DNA from: Diplonema papillatum
Lineage: Eukaryota > Euglenozoa > Diplonemea > Diplonemida > Diplonemidae
DNA length: 64,000 bases
Assembly (NCBI GenBank): GCA_030068145.1
Contig: JAPJBO010000026.1
Coordinates: 186,001-250,000, forward strand
Direction: 5' to 3'
Position 1 is the stretch's first letter; each line of letters opens with the position of its first letter. The translations under genes and the position numbers were made by a program. The notes below the pieces were generated by a model. That model was not told the DNA's origin and made no database searches. It saw only the letters and a list, made by a program, of their open reading frames with translations. Below, one piece after another: positions 11,864 through 22,573 of this stretch.

Positions 11864-12454
11864 TCTGGTTTGCCAGGCGGCTGTTCGTAGCTCGTCACAG
11901 CCAGGACCACCCGTGCTACTAGAGCACAGGCGAACCCGTCACGGGGAGAGGGCCCTACAACCGTTCTGAGCAATCAGTTAAAAAACTCAGGGCGACTCGC
12001 TTGGCAGCACTGACTTGTCTTCTTTTTACGGTGGCAATTTTTCACGTGGGGGATTGCAATGCGGGGGAAGGCGATCGGGGCGATGTCTCCCCCCCCCCCC
12101 CCCCTAAGGTTGTCCGTGACACGCCGGTCTGGGCGCAATTTTCGGCGGCATCCGATGCAAATGATGCCGTGCCCCGGACGGGAGAGAATGAAGCGGGAAT
12201 GTCTCCCCTGGCGGAGACACCGGGTCCACGGCCAATACCTCCGTGGCCACCGTAGCTCACCCGGCGGGGGCCTGGGTGCCAAATTTCCTGTGCTCGGGTC
12301 AGGCTACAGCCAACGATGGCAACCCTGCACGTTGTGGTGTTTACAACACGTGACGGTGTGCAAGCGCTGCTGAGTGCAATGACTAGGTCGTGAGCAAAAA
12401 ATGGCATCGCAGGATGTGGGTTAACGTCGATTGTAGACACTTCCGTCGAGCGGT

Positions 12455-12670
12455 ATGGCTTGTCGGCAGCAGTTGTGGAGGGCCGGACTGGGTCAGCAGC
12501 CGTGAGTTGCCTCTTGGTGCCTTCAGCTGCTCAGAAGGGATGCCTGTGGTTCGGTGTGGCTTGTCGGCAGCAGTTGTGGAGGGTCGGCAGCCGTGAGTTG
12601 CCTCTTGGTTGCCTTGAGCTTGATGCAAGGCAACGCTCAAAAGGATGCCTGCGGTTAGGTGTGGCTGGTC
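12455..12670. repeat. Imperfect ~100-bp tandem duplication
   Basis: GGCTTGTCGGCAGCAGTTGT recurs at about 12460 and 12565, each time followed by GCAGCCGTGAGTTGCCTCTT and later GGATGCCTG. The units differ by small deletions. It lies just beyond the stop codon of the HAD phosphatase gene. Confidence 0.75.
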
Positions 12671-14162
12671 ACGTCGGCGACTGAGCGGAGGGGGCGCTGG
12701 GTGATTCATCGGAGGTGTCGTTAGGGTTGAGACGCCGGTTGATGATGGCTTCCGTGACGTCGTTCAGGTCCGGGGCCGCGGCGCTGGCGCTGTGGGAACA
12801 CTGCTTCGGCAGAGAGTACGAAGCCGAGCTCGCGCAACCTGGCGAGCAGCCCGCCCGCGCCGCACCGTTTTGCCTGCGCAGCACGAGTTCCGAGGACCAA
12901 GACGTCGGCGCCAAGAAGTAGCCCCCGTGGGAGACGACAGATCCCTCGTGGCTCTTCTTCTCCAAGAAGTCGGGGACCGTTAAATTGGAGGCGACGAGCT
13001 CCTCGACCAGGTCGACGACGATGCTGAGAGTGTTGTCGCGCGCGCCTTTGACCGTCGAGTAGAAATCGGTGACCACAAGGGAGTTGGTCTTCTGCACGAC
13101 GACCTTCCTCGCGTTGTCGATAAGCAGCACGTCATCCAAACTCCTGCCGAGGGTCGACAGGTCCTTCTTGACGCCATTCGAGCTCCAGCTGCGGTGCCGC
13201 GCGATGGTCCAGTCAAAGACGGAAGCCTCGCGGGCGACCATGCTCAGGAGTTCTCTCGTCGCAATCGCGTAGCGCGGGACCCCTGCGGTCCATAGCCCGA
13301 GCTCGATTGTGTGCTTCAGTCTGCACAGCCGCTGGAGCGCCTCTTCAACCCCGGCACGGAACCGGAGTTCGGCCTTGCGAGCCGGAAACGACTCCAGGCA
13401 GAAGTGGACTTGCGTCTCGTCGATGTCCAATATAATACAGTACTTCTTCGTGGTCGGCGGAAGGGGGGCGAGTATGGTGGGGGCAAGCATCCCGTGCGTC
13501 GGACTGCGGTACGCCTCGTTCTCTTCGTCCGAGGAGTCCCCTTTCGCGTTCTCCTGCCCGTCGCTTTGTTCCTCGTCCTCTTCTTCCTCTTCACACCGCG
13601 ACAGGCCGCCGGGTTCCGCGGGCGAGATGCCCGCCGCGGCATCCGCGAGCTCGCCGCCGCTTGAGAGGCCGTTCTCCTTCGCCTCCGGCGACGCCGCGCC
13701 GCCGCCGGGCAGCATCAGCGCGTGGAGCCGCCGGATGGTATCCCAGCCGGACTGCTCCGCTTCGACGATCGCCTCGCTGACGTACGCTGCGGTGTGCTCG
13801 AGGTCCGGCGAAGACCGCTGCACCGGCTCGCAGCTTTTTCGCAGCTCGTCCAACTGCCCCCGCAGGCGGGCCAGGCCCCTGTCCTTATCGCTCGCGTCCT
13901 GCTTCAGCACGCGCAGCGCCCGGTTCGCCGCGTCGAGCGTCTGCTGCATCTTCTGCAGCAGGTGGTCCTTGCCCCGCAGCTCGACGAGGAGCTTGCTGTT
14001 GAAGTGGCGCAGCTGGCTGTTCTCCCGCAGCACGCCGTCGAGGCTCGCTGGCGCGGCGGCCGCCCGCTCGCCCCCGCTCCCATTCTTCTGCGCGCTGCTC
14101 TGCCGGTCGGTGCCCGCAACCTTGCCGGACGTTGTCGAGCCCCCGGCGAGCCACTCCCACAT
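12669..14162 (-). CDS. HAD-family phosphatase, FCP1/SCP (NLI-interacting factor) type
   Basis: A single open frame of 497 residues from the ATG at 14162 (MWEWLAGGS); the frame extends a few codons further but without an ATG. Residues 45-110 form a coiled coil (LRENSQLRHFNSKLLVELRG). Residues 190-215 are a Glu/Asp-rich linker. The catalytic domain is about 235-405: the HAD nucleophile motif is ILDIDETQVH with Asp246 and Asp248, followed by WTAG (291-294), KKDLSTLGR (about 332-340) and LLIDN (346-350), in the order seen in FCP1/SCP enzymes. These dephosphorylate serine residues, classically in the RNA polymerase II tail. The C-terminal 90 residues are low in complexity. No BRCT domain is visible, so SCP-like is a better label than FCP1. 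The enzyme class is sure; the substrate is not. Confidence 0.85.
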   Translation of the reverse strand: MWEWLAGGSTTSGKVAGTDRQSSAQKNGSGGERAAAAPASLDGVLRENSQLRHFNSKLLVELRGKDHLLQKMQQTLDAANRALRVLKQDASDKDRGLARLRGQLDELRKSCEPVQRSSPDLEHTAAYVSEAIVEAEQSGWDTIRRLHALMLPGGGAASPEAKENGLSSGGELADAAAGISPAEPGGLSRCEEEEEDEEQSDGQENAKGDSSDEENEAYRSPTHGMLAPTILAPLPPTTKKYCIILDIDETQVHFCLESFPARKAELRFRAGVEEALQRLCRLKHTIELGLWTAGVPRYAIATRELLSMVAREASVFDWTIARHRSWSSNGVKKDLSTLGRSLDDVLLIDNARKVVVQKTNSLVVTDFYSTVKGARDNTLSIVVDLVEELVASNLTVPDFLEKKSHEGSVVSHGGYFLAPTSWSSELVLRRQNGAARAGCSPGCASSASYSLPKQCSHSASAAAPDLNDVTEAIINRRLNPNDTSDESPSAPSAQSPT

Positions 14163-14385
14163 TACGTTCTCCCAGCAGAACACCGCGGGGAACGTTTTTT
14201 TCGGGTGTGCCGACGTGCCTTTCGGTTGCTATGAGTTCGCAAGACTGGAAACAACAGGGAACCCAGATCCCGGGACAAGCTAACGGTTCAGAATTAGCTG
14301 AACGAAATAGTTGGACTGACTTGATTGAACAAGACGCTTCAGGTTCTGGAAGAGTGACGCACAACAGGTTCTAGCCGAACTTTTT

Positions 14386-15325
14386 CGAGACTGGAGGTCC
14401 TATGAACATGCAATGTGAATAGCCTCTATTCGAGCCAACCCGGCTTTTCTTCATGAAAAAAGTGTATTGTTTTTGGAAAGAGCCGGGCAAGCTTCTTTTT
14501 TTCCTCGCAGAAGGTATGCGGGTGGCAGAGTGACCGGGCGCCGGCCTTCAGGCCGGTGAGTCCGGGTTCGAACCCCGCCCATGACATTTTTCCGGTCGAA
14601 GATTGTTTTCGAGGTTTGTTGCGTTTCGGGGTCAAATGTGCCCGAAAATTGCGTTTTTGGCGGAGTTTCTCAGTATCTCGCGGTATTTGGGTCACCCCGG
14701 GAAACGGAGTCGGGCGGCCGAGCTTGCCATCACAGGCCAAACTTGCTACGAGAACCGAACTTTGCTTCACCAGAACTCAGCTTCGTGCGAACTTTGCTTC
14801 GTCCGAACTCAGCTGCGCCCGTACCAGAATTTAGCATCGCCCGAACTTTGCTTCGCCAGAACTTAACTTCGCCCGAGCGTTGCTTCGCCCGAACTCAGCT
14901 GCGCCCGAACTTTGCTTCACCAGAACTTAGCTCCACCCGAACTTAGGATCACTCGAACTCATTATCGTTCGAACTGAGCTTCACCAGAACTTAGCTCCGC
15001 CCGAAGTTTTGCTTCGCCGGGGGGCGGCGGGGGGGGCGCCCACCCGGGTACCAGCGCCAAACTTTTCCCGCACTCGGTGGGTCGGGGGGGGTCCGGGGGG
15101 GGTGTCCCCCCCCGGGTACGAGCACCGACCTTGGCTTCACCCGGACTTTACACCCTGGCCGAACTTCGCTTCGTGCCCGAACTGTTTTTTAGTACCAGCG
15201 CAGCCTGAGCGCTTAGCAACGCCCGAACTAAGCATCACTCGAACTTAGCTTCACCAGCATTGCCCGAACTTAGCTTCGCCCGAACTTTACTGTTCCCCGA
15301 ACTTTAACTGCTGCCTCCAGTCTCG
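14386..15325 (+). mobile_element. Composite inverted-repeat / tRNA-like / minisatellite element, copy 1
   Basis: Bounded by CGAGACTGGAGG (14386-14397) and its reverse complement CCTCCAGTCTCG (15314-15325). From left to right it holds a conserved lead (CCTATGAACATGCAATGTG), a tRNA-like segment (14518-14585), a conserved block to about 14740, then about 550 bp of 14-16 bp units built on CGAACTTAGCTTCGCC with G/C-run blocks near 15018-15120. Two other copies are at 26918-27877 (inverted) and 44304-46549 (interrupted). Confidence 0.8.
14518..14585 (+). ncRNA. tRNA-derived segment with RNA polymerase III box A and box B
   Basis: TGGCAGAGTGACCGG (14523) fits box A and GGTTCGAACC (14565) fits box B, spaced as in tRNA genes. 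Between them is the hairpin CCGGCCTTCAGGCCGG. The acceptor arm does not pair well, so this is a tRNA-derived promoter of a repeat rather than a working tRNA. Confidence 0.7.
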
Positions 15326-15367
15326 CCACGCGCCGGCCTTAGCCGAGCGCACGTACTTTATAACCCA

Positions 15368-15895
15368 TTGTTTTCCTCAAATACGGGCTACCTAGGTCAT
15401 ACGACGCTGTCCAAATGCAACATGCCGAATAACAAAAGAAACGAGGAAACAACGGCACAGACGTATGTACACCTTTCGTTTAAAACATCAGGGGCTAGAG
15501 AAAAGGTTAGTCACCCCATGGCACAAGCTGCCGATACGGTGAGACGATCACGTCGTGGCTGCATCATCTTACATGATTGTCTTCTGGTGCCTTTTCACCC
15601 GAAGAAGAAGGTGTCCGGCCATCCTCTGCCACCGCGCACAGATCTGCATGCAATTGGACCGTCTTCATACGACTGGAAGTCCTCTGTTTCCTCCTATTTG
15701 AGCTTGTTGTCCCACCTAAAGACTCGAAAGCGCTTGCCCAAGTGCGGGTTGTGCAATGAAGAAATAGACCGTGACAAGAAAATACCGCACCGGTGCCACG
15801 CCCCGGTGCGGCTCAATTCGCTAGTAGTTTTTGACATCTTGAGACTTGTCTTTTGCTTTCTGTACGTGACAGGTCGTTTTGCTTTCCCGACCTGA
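15368..15895 (+). CDS. Open frame of 175 residues, unknown, doubtful
   Basis: Plus-strand frame starting just past the composite element. It contains a possible metal-binding stretch (LPKCGLCNEEIDRDKKIPHR, then Cys) and a hydrophobic C-terminus. A stable DNA hairpin (CCGCACCGG / CCGGTGCGG, 15785-15811) lies inside it. It opposes the direction of all certain genes, and I recognise no family. It may be chance or a fragment of a mobile element. Confidence 0.2.
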   Translation: MFSSNTGYLGHTTLSKCNMPNNKRNEETTAQTYVHLSFKTSGAREKVSHPMAQAADTVRRSRRGCIILHDCLLVPFHPKKKVSGHPLPPRTDLHAIGPSSYDWKSSVSSYLSLLSHLKTRKRLPKCGLCNEEIDRDKKIPHRCHAPVRLNSLVVFDILRLVFCFLYVTGRFAFPT

Positions 15896-16615
15896 AAAGG
15901 GGTTGCTATCGAGGAAGTAGAGACTCGCCTATCGTGGGCATACTGTTACACGTAGACTGTCGTTCGTGTATGAAGAGCCGGTTCAGCTGACAGGCAAGCA
16001 ACAGAACAGCAACGCTGCAGCTCGCTTCAATCGTCGCTTGCCCTTCTCCGCCACCGATGGACCCTTCACTGCCCCGCGAGTGTCTGAGCCGGTCCGCCCC
16101 CTCTTGATAGACCGTGATAGACCGAAGAATACACCACCGGGCAATTCGATGCAGCTCTAGGGACTAGAGATGGACCTGATAGGCCGTGGTGGACCGTGAT
16201 TCACTGTGATAAACAGCGGCAGGCACTTCGATGCAGTTTCAAGAGTAGGGACGGACCGGCTCAGTGTCGTTCGAGTGCTGAAATGCGAGGGAGGTTCTTC
16301 AGCTGAACCGTCACGAACGACGAACCAACACCAGCTTTTGCGAATCGCTGATGCCCCGCTCCGGCTGCGTGGCTCGCTAGTCGTTGCTTGCGTCTTTGGT
16401 GACGACTCGTCCGCTTTCGGAAATCTTTACAACGCGGAAGTCGTTAGGGTGCGTGCGCCAGATGAGAAACGCCAGTTGTCCAATGAAAAAGTACGTAAAG
16501 TCCTGCGCAATTTTAGGTTGTGAACATTCTGCCAGAGCCGTGGACGACGAGTGAGGAGTGCCGTGGATGGGCTTCGACAGATGGAGGCGGTAAAAGAGAA
16601 ATACTGGAGGGACTG

Positions 16616-16690
16616 CCTTGTGCTCATTTCGAAGGAGGCTAGAGGGGGAGAAAACATTACAACTACAAAGTGGGTCTTTTTCGTTGAACG
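16616..16690 (+). repeat. Dispersed repeat family B, partial copy
   Basis: Left end only: TTTCGAAGGAGGCTAGAGGG followed by ACAACTACAAAGTGGGTC. The right end with CAGCCTCCTC is missing. Confidence 0.5.
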
Positions 16691-17692
16691 CTTACGCGAG
16701 AAGAAACAGAGAACATAACGTGATGCGATTCTTCCTGCGCAAGGAGCGCTCAGTGAAGCGTGCGGTAGATACCTTCCTTTTGGTGTCTGTTCCTTCTGTA
16801 CACTTCGTAGGGTGGGCGCCCCTCAGCATAAGCATGCTCCACGGTTCGCGAGCAGGAGCAGGGTCCGCGTGTGTCGCTTCCGTTGTATCGCGGTTGCTGT
16901 GGCAGAGAAAAAGCTGGAGAGACACACCTTGACTTCGTGAGTCACATACGATGCAAAGTCGTGTCCGACCACCACGTGCCACTTCGCGTTGTACTTCTCG
17001 TCGAACTCTTTCTTTATGAATTGAGCTATGCTTTTCTGTTCCGAGAACCGCTGAAGAGCCTGTGGATTCAGATAGAAAGGGGATAGAAAGGGTATGACTC
17101 CATCTGCAAATCAGCACTCGCATTGCTTGTTTCTGACATTCGCCAAAACTCGACGTAGCTGCTTCGACTCCGAATGGAAGGGAGGGGGTATAGAGGTTGA
17201 GGGGCAAATACAATACAAACACAATCTGATGCGTTTTTCGCTTACACCATTTGGTCTTCGAATAACCGAGAGTACGCAGAGTTGCGAGATAGTGAGGTCA
17301 GGTTGGTCAGGTTGGTGCTCGGTATGCACTAGAACGATGTCACCATTTGCCTGTCCCCCGGGAACAAAAGGAGAATGCTGCATACGTACGCGGCGCAGTC
17401 TACAGCATCTTGCTGCATGTCCTTTTGCATGTCCGTGGTTCGCACCACGGCTTCGACGCCGGCCATAGTGCCGGTTCTGTGTGTAAAACCTGTTCGTGTT
17501 TGTCTGCAAATAGAAGCATCTCATGCGCCTGGCGAAGAATTGAGAGCCACGCACGGGGACGGACCGGACGCTGGTTGATTTAAGTAGCTGCGCTTTATGG
17601 AAGCGGTAGTGCTTGGCTGCGAGGGCTTGCCATGGCGGTCTTTCCCCCATCCTAACAAACCCTCAAGAATACCCCAGAAACCGTTCGAATGG

Positions 17693-17830
17693 CGCGTGCT
17701 ACTTGAGTGCTTGGACGTGTTTGCGGTCATTCAATCTGCAGATCCAGGCGGATCGATCAGCGCGGTACTTCGCATCCGCCGGCACAGGATGGAGCGCCTC
17801 CCAGGACTAACTGTTGCTGCGCGAGATACG
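17693..17830 (-). repeat. Dispersed repeat family C, diverged copy 3
   Basis: Shares GAGTGCTTGGACGTGTTTGC and GATCCAGGCGGATCGA with the copy at 40690-40830, and a looser match to the other family members. Confidence 0.5.
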
Positions 17831-18762
17831 CAATCCCCTCTGGCAGAGAACCCGTTCAACTGTCAGGGCGCCTAGAGTAGGCGTGACCTGTCGCAGGGCG
17901 CGAGCAATGGAAAAGTACTAAGAAGCTGCGCGTTTGGGGCTAGAGCGGAGGCCTATACCTCGGGAGCCACAAGTGTAAACGATGCGCCTCAGGATCGAGG
18001 GAAGTCGTTTCGGCTCCCACGGCACTCCCCGAACGAGGAATCAAAAGATTGTGGGTTCAGGCGGGAAACACATCCGCAAGGCCGCAGGCTAGTGCAACTA
18101 TTCTGGATGCCCAGGTGTTCCTTTTTGAGCTGTTTATCTTTTCTGGGACAGGAGGCTAGCATTCCATGTGGTGCCGTGCGTAGGCAAGCGAGCACGGTCG
18201 CCATGCCGAAGCTTTTAGGATTCGTTCCGCTATTCCCTGTGGGAGTTTGTGAGGACCCACAGCGCAGGGTTGGCGTCTCGGGCCGGCGCTGCGGCGATAC
18301 CTCGTCCCCGAATGGAAAGTCTCAATGAGCGTTTTCGCTGCCTTTCGTTTGTGTTAGACTGCAAAGAACTTGTGGCGATAATCTGCATCTGTCTTTCTAC
18401 CCTTCTGATTGGTCGCGAGGTTCAGCTTCGTGTATGCTCTTGCGATCGGTGACCGGGTGGGATGGAGCTGGAACGCGTTCGTTCAAAATCGCGGGAAATT
18501 GTGAATGTATGCATTTGCGCAACTGTTCTCTGAAGTCCTTTGTGATCTAGGCCGGTTCAAATTGTCTAATCTTTCTCGTTCCACGTTCCGGACGACCACT
18601 AACTGTCTCGTTATCCGTCGGCTAATCGCTGGGGACTTATTGACACAGGTGCAGCACGACCGTGAACGAGGTAACGTTGAGAACTGAGCAATCAATGCCG
18701 CACCAACGGCTGGATCTGAACAGGGCCATCCGAACTCACCGGAGACGGGTCGACTGGCTGAC

Positions 18763-19154
18763 TCAGTCCAAGCTTGCCTGCGCTGCATTGTCGGCAACGT
18801 CTTCGCGTTTGGCGGCAACGTCTTCACGGTTGTCGCCGGTGACTGGGTCCGCCTGTTGGTTTTGCTTCAGTTCATGCTCAACGTTGCCCTTTTCCGACCC
18901 ATCCGTCAGGCGGCTCAGCTCGTCTACTTTGACAGGGGAAGGGGGATCGACCGCCTGGCTGGCGTTGAGGCTTGACTCCTTGGCTGCCATCCAACCTTCT
19001 AGTGTATCGTTTTGCTCCTTCGATTTCTCGCCCAATTCAGCAACTGCGACCCGTGCGTCGTCGGATCCCTGCAATGCGTCGTTCTCCTTGGTAGTTCTCG
19101 GGGCGGGGGTTGCGGCATCTTTACCCAATTTCGACTTCGACTGTGTGTTGCAGG
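18763..19154 (-). CDS. Probable last exon of an unknown hydrophilic protein
   Basis: A minus-strand frame of about 130 residues beginning ACNTQSKSKLGKDAA and ending with a TGA at 18763. It is preceded by a long pyrimidine tract and AAG|G, a good splice acceptor. The composition (many Asp, Glu, Lys, Ala; no hydrophobic core) looks like a disordered protein segment. A short near-repeat, REDVAAKREDVADNA, lies near its end. The upstream exons were not found. The GCGCAG|GCAAGC near 18780 would be a GC-type donor if the exon does not end the gene. Confidence 0.35.
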
Positions 19155-19831
19155 CCTTGGTTCCGAAGAAAGAAGAAGAAAAGAAAACCGCTCCTGGTCC
19201 AGGAACGTGACGGTCAACCACAGCTTACAAAGCTTGAGTCGGAGGCAGCACAGTGCCACAACCCCGTCCGCTCTGCCCTGTGACTGACCGTCTCGACGAG
19301 CTTGTGTTCAGCGCGAGCGCCAAGCCCCTAGGTGCGCCACGCCTTGATGCTTTACTTCGGGAAATCGGTAGCCACTTGACCCGTAGGCCCGTGGCTCTGC
19401 AGTACCGCCGGACACGTGAAGCTTGGCTTCCGTGTAGCACCCTTGGTTCCGAAAAGTATTGAAATCCCTCGTGCATGGTATTTCCTGACCGGCTGGCTTT
19501 CCTAACCAACGTCAACCGCGGTGAAGTGCTGGGCCTTGGTGCTGGCACATGCTTCGAATTTTCCACGTCAGCAAAACCGATCGGCGTGGAACAAACAGCA
19601 CGGGCAATACAATTCGACATCGAACGCAGGCTAAACAGTGAAGGGGTTCATACCGGACTGACTCGGGCAACGAGGTGGAAAAGCAGGAGTATCATTAGGG
19701 TGCCCATCACCAGAAACGTCTGTGAGATGTATTTCGGTGACGTGCTCGAAGCACTATGATCCAGGCCGCAGCCGTGCAACCGAGTCCGAATTCCACCCAG
19801 TGCGTGTTCTCAAGGATGCGGTGGTTCGCCC

Positions 19832-20002
19832 ATGAATGTGACTCCCACGCAGAAGACAACACAATTCTGGAAGCAGTATGGAATCGTAGTTGCTGTCGGC
19901 ATCCTTTTTACCGAAGCGGGGTACTTTTTTCGAATTAGGAGCAGGCGAAGTGATACGCTACCTCCAAGGCGCGCGAAAGGCATACCATGCGCGAGCAGTT
20001 AA
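19832..20002 (+). CDS. Possible small single-pass membrane protein (56 aa)
   Basis: ATG at 19832 opens a frame with one hydrophobic helix (QYGIVVAVGILFTEAGYFF) followed by a basic stretch (RIRSRRS). The layout is that of a small type-III or tail-anchored membrane protein. It runs opposite to the certain genes and no family is recognised, so it could be chance or one exon of a longer plus-strand gene with frames near 19253-19759. Confidence 0.2.
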   Translation: MNVTPTQKTTQFWKQYGIVVAVGILFTEAGYFFRIRSRRSDTLPPRRAKGIPCASS

Positions 20003-21169
20003 GCCGCTCGGCGGACATGGTGAGCGGGGGTGCTCTACTGCGCCGAGGCGGAGACGCACTCCGACGGGGAGGCATCGTCGAAGTGTATCTCCTCGCTCCC
20101 TCTTCTCTTCTGTAGAAGGCAGCGCGTTTCAAGAATTTTGTATGTGTTATCCCTCCTCTGAGCCACCTTCCCCCTGCCGACTACCGCGGGCAAAGGCAGT
20201 GGTGTCTAGGGGCTTCGGAGCTCGCGCGCGGGAGGAATCGTTCGCAACAAGGGAACGCAGCACTGACGCGCGGGTATCGGCTGGGTTTTACGTGCTGTCC
20301 CCCCTCCACCCACCACCCTCCGGCGCAGTTCTGGTTTTCACAGCCTCGCCACTCTGTTCTCCGGCGTGAAGTGCAACGCTGGCGACTGCCGCCCTGGTTT
20401 ATGGATGACCGTACAGACTTGATTTTGGATCGCTCTTCCTCGGGTAAGCTGCCGGAAGGCACTCCCCCTGCTACGGCTCGCCCACCTATTTGTACTCGAC
20501 TGTTCTTGTTCGCCAACAGATAATCAACCCGTCCACAAAGCCTTGTGGCCACGGCTGTCGCGACAACGCTTCGTTCGCGTGTAGTAGTAGTTTGTCGTCT
20601 CTTCCCCGCAGATACGGGACGAGGACGGTGCTGTGCTTGCATTCAAACGACTCGAGCGCCGTAACTGTGGAGCCGTGACAACATTCGGACGAGGTGTTCC
20701 GTTCGCAAAGACCGCATCTCAGTGGGAGGGTACAACGTTCGTTCGGTAAACCCAAGGTTTCTGCCGGCACGTAAGTGAAATAGCTTTACCGTGCATGAGA
20801 GCTTTTCTCGAGACGATGTAGGCACTAAACGGCATGTACACGTGGCCTGCGCGGCCCCTTTCGAAGGTCTGCTACCAGACCGTTCCCGTTGCAGGTTCAC
20901 AATTTGCGCATCAAAAGGCAGCAGGCATGTCGGCTACTCTCGAGCCGACACAAGGGAAACAGATCCAAACGCGGGTGCTTAAGGAAAGGTGATGCGGGCG
21001 TGGAAAAGCAGAAGGAAAAGAAGAGATCAAACGCACGCCTGACTTCGGAAAGTGAAGATTTCACGAAGGAACAAGGCAGGAGGCCGCATGCGGGGAAACG
21101 AGTTTAAAAGCAAATACGGCCAGAGCGACGCTGCGTAGGAAAGGCAGCAAGCTGTCAAGGTCCGGCTTC
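20003..21169. other. Intergenic region, nothing recognised
   Basis: Frames on both strands are short and of random composition. No repeat family copy was identified in it. It includes the 3' flank of the first RPS3 gene. Confidence 0.5.
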
Positions 21170-21823
21170 TTATTCCTTGGGCGGGTAGATGGTGACGATG
21201 TCGGGCAGGTTCTTGGAAGGTCCCTTCAGGCCTTCCGGGTCGTGCGGAAGCATGATGCTGACCTTCAGACCCAGGGTACCCTGTCGCATGTGGATGTGAC
21301 GAGTGCACGTCGACACGAATTGGCGGGGAACGTCACCAGAGCACTTCATGTATCCGTCCTTGAACTTCATCGCCTTGGCACGCTGTCCTCGGACTTTTCC
21401 GGACACGATCAGCTCAACACCCTTCGCGCCGCTGTCAATCACGAACTTGATCACACCGTAGCACGCACGACGCACAGGCAGACCAGCGACCAGCTTGTAC
21501 CTCAGCGACTCAGCCTGCGCAATGGCCGACAGTCCCCTGTTGCGCACTCTCTCGGCGTACAGCTCAACGCCGCCCTCCGTGAACCCGAATCGCTTCTGCA
21601 CAACCGACGTCAGCTCCCTGATTCTCCTGCCGCTCTCGCCCAGCACGTCGGTGGAGCGCGTGGCCTGGATAAGGATCTCCGTCTTCGACGGCGTGACACG
21701 CACTTCGAGACCCGAGAAACCATCCTCGGCAAGCTCTCTGCGCAGGAACTCGTTCAACTCGCAGTTGAACACACCGTCGGCCACGAACTTGCGGCGCTTC
21801 GACAGAGTCGGTCTGAGAGCCAT
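21170..21823 (-). CDS. RPS3: 40S ribosomal protein S3, copy 1
   Basis: 217 residues, intronless, from ATG 21823 to TAA 21170. It begins [20 protein letters not shown] and shows the eukaryotic uS3 order: a short N-terminal helix, a type-2 KH domain at about residues 20-95 (with the loop [20 protein letters not shown]), and the C-terminal uS3 domain with [15 protein letters not shown] and [10 protein letters not shown] segments, ending IVTIYPPKE. It is a little shorter than animal RPS3, lacking part of the tail. It works at the mRNA entry of the small ribosomal subunit. Its protein is identical to that of copy 2 about 1.4 kb away. The 5' flank has a T-run (read as A-run on the coding strand) just before the start. 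Confidence 0.97.
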   Translation of the reverse strand: MALRPTLSKRRKFVADGVFNCELNEFLRRELAEDGFSGLEVRVTPSKTEILIQATRSTDVLGESGRRIRELTSVVQKRFGFTEGGVELYAERVRNRGLSAIAQAESLRYKLVAGLPVRRACYGVIKFVIDSGAKGVELIVSGKVRGQRAKAMKFKDGYMKCSGDVPRQFVSTCTRHIHMRQGTLGLKVSIMLPHDPEGLKGPSKNLPDIVTIYPPKE

Positions 21824-22573
21824 TGTTTCCTTTTTTTTTTGGTTTTCTTTTCTTCCTCGCATGGTTTAATCTCAGCCCCATCCATACTTACCCGGGTAGA
21901 CAGTGTGCGCACGGGAGAGACGCGTGATTCCAAAAGAGGAAAGAAAATGCATCCGCGCCTGCTGTGTGCAGATGAGCGCTCGCAGACAACGTTGAACGAA
22001 GACTGCAGAGACCGCTTTATGCCGCTGAGGAGTGCATTCTCTTCGCAGATGCAAACAAATGCAAGCACGTCAAACGAGCGGCCTGGGCAGAGAATTGTAC
22101 GTGCGACAACCTGCGATTCAGTGCACGACGACTTCTAACAGCAACCTCACTCCGTCGCAAGGCGAATCCGTCAATTCAGAGCGACTAAGGCTTCTCAGTA
22201 CGCTTTTGCGCCCGCTCCATTCGAAACCTGCCCGATATCAGAGCGCTTTCGAGGCTACGTTCGGCAGTTCCGAGACAAGAGAATTGTGGTTCCATTCACG
22301 CATGGATTGGTAGACTTGCCCCTTGGAAAGGAGGAGACGCTCTTTTCGGCCAGTCGAATGAACCGAATCAGCCGCCTCTTGATACTCGAACCGTGTGGGG
22401 CCGGGTCGTCAGGGTAACACCCCTGCAGTCCTCTGCATGATGCAGCTCAGGAGCCTAGAAGAAAAGGAAGACTTGAAATTCATGACATGAAAAACCGTGG
22501 AAGCACACAAAGAATGGAACTCAAAAGGGAACGCAGAAATAAAGACAGGGAAACGTGGTCAGCAGCCATGGTC
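21824..22573. other. Spacer between the two RPS3 genes
   Basis: About 750 bp holding the promoter of copy 1 and the 3' end of copy 2. I see no TATA box or other clear promoter motif. The flanks of the two genes do not resemble each other. Confidence 0.6.

Larger units (their letters stand above)
9233..12668. other. Intergenic region with repeats, no convincing gene
   Basis: No open frame here shows conserved motifs. It holds a strong hairpin (9931-10010), a family D repeat (10040-10105), a GT-rich microsatellite near 11265-11290, a family C copy (11766-11863), a 16-C run (12089-12104) and a tandem duplication (12455-12600). Confidence 0.6.
15896..18762. other. Intergenic region with repeats, no convincing gene
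   Basis: Short open frames only. It holds a family B fragment (16616-16690), scattered GATAGACCGTGAT-like short repeats near 16110-16200 and a family C copy (17693-17830). Confidence 0.55.

Noticed and set aside
14518..14585. Functional tRNA gene
   Set aside because: Box A and box B fit, but acceptor stem pairing and a proper anticodon loop are missing, and the segment is repeated within a mobile element.
15009..15121. G-quadruplex or telomere-like region
   Set aside because: The G/C runs are part of the repeated body of the composite element, found again at 27157-27250, so they need no separate explanation.
21242..22138. 298-residue plus-strand frame over the first RPS3 gene
   Set aside because: It is the complement of RPS3. 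The same false frame appears over the second copy.
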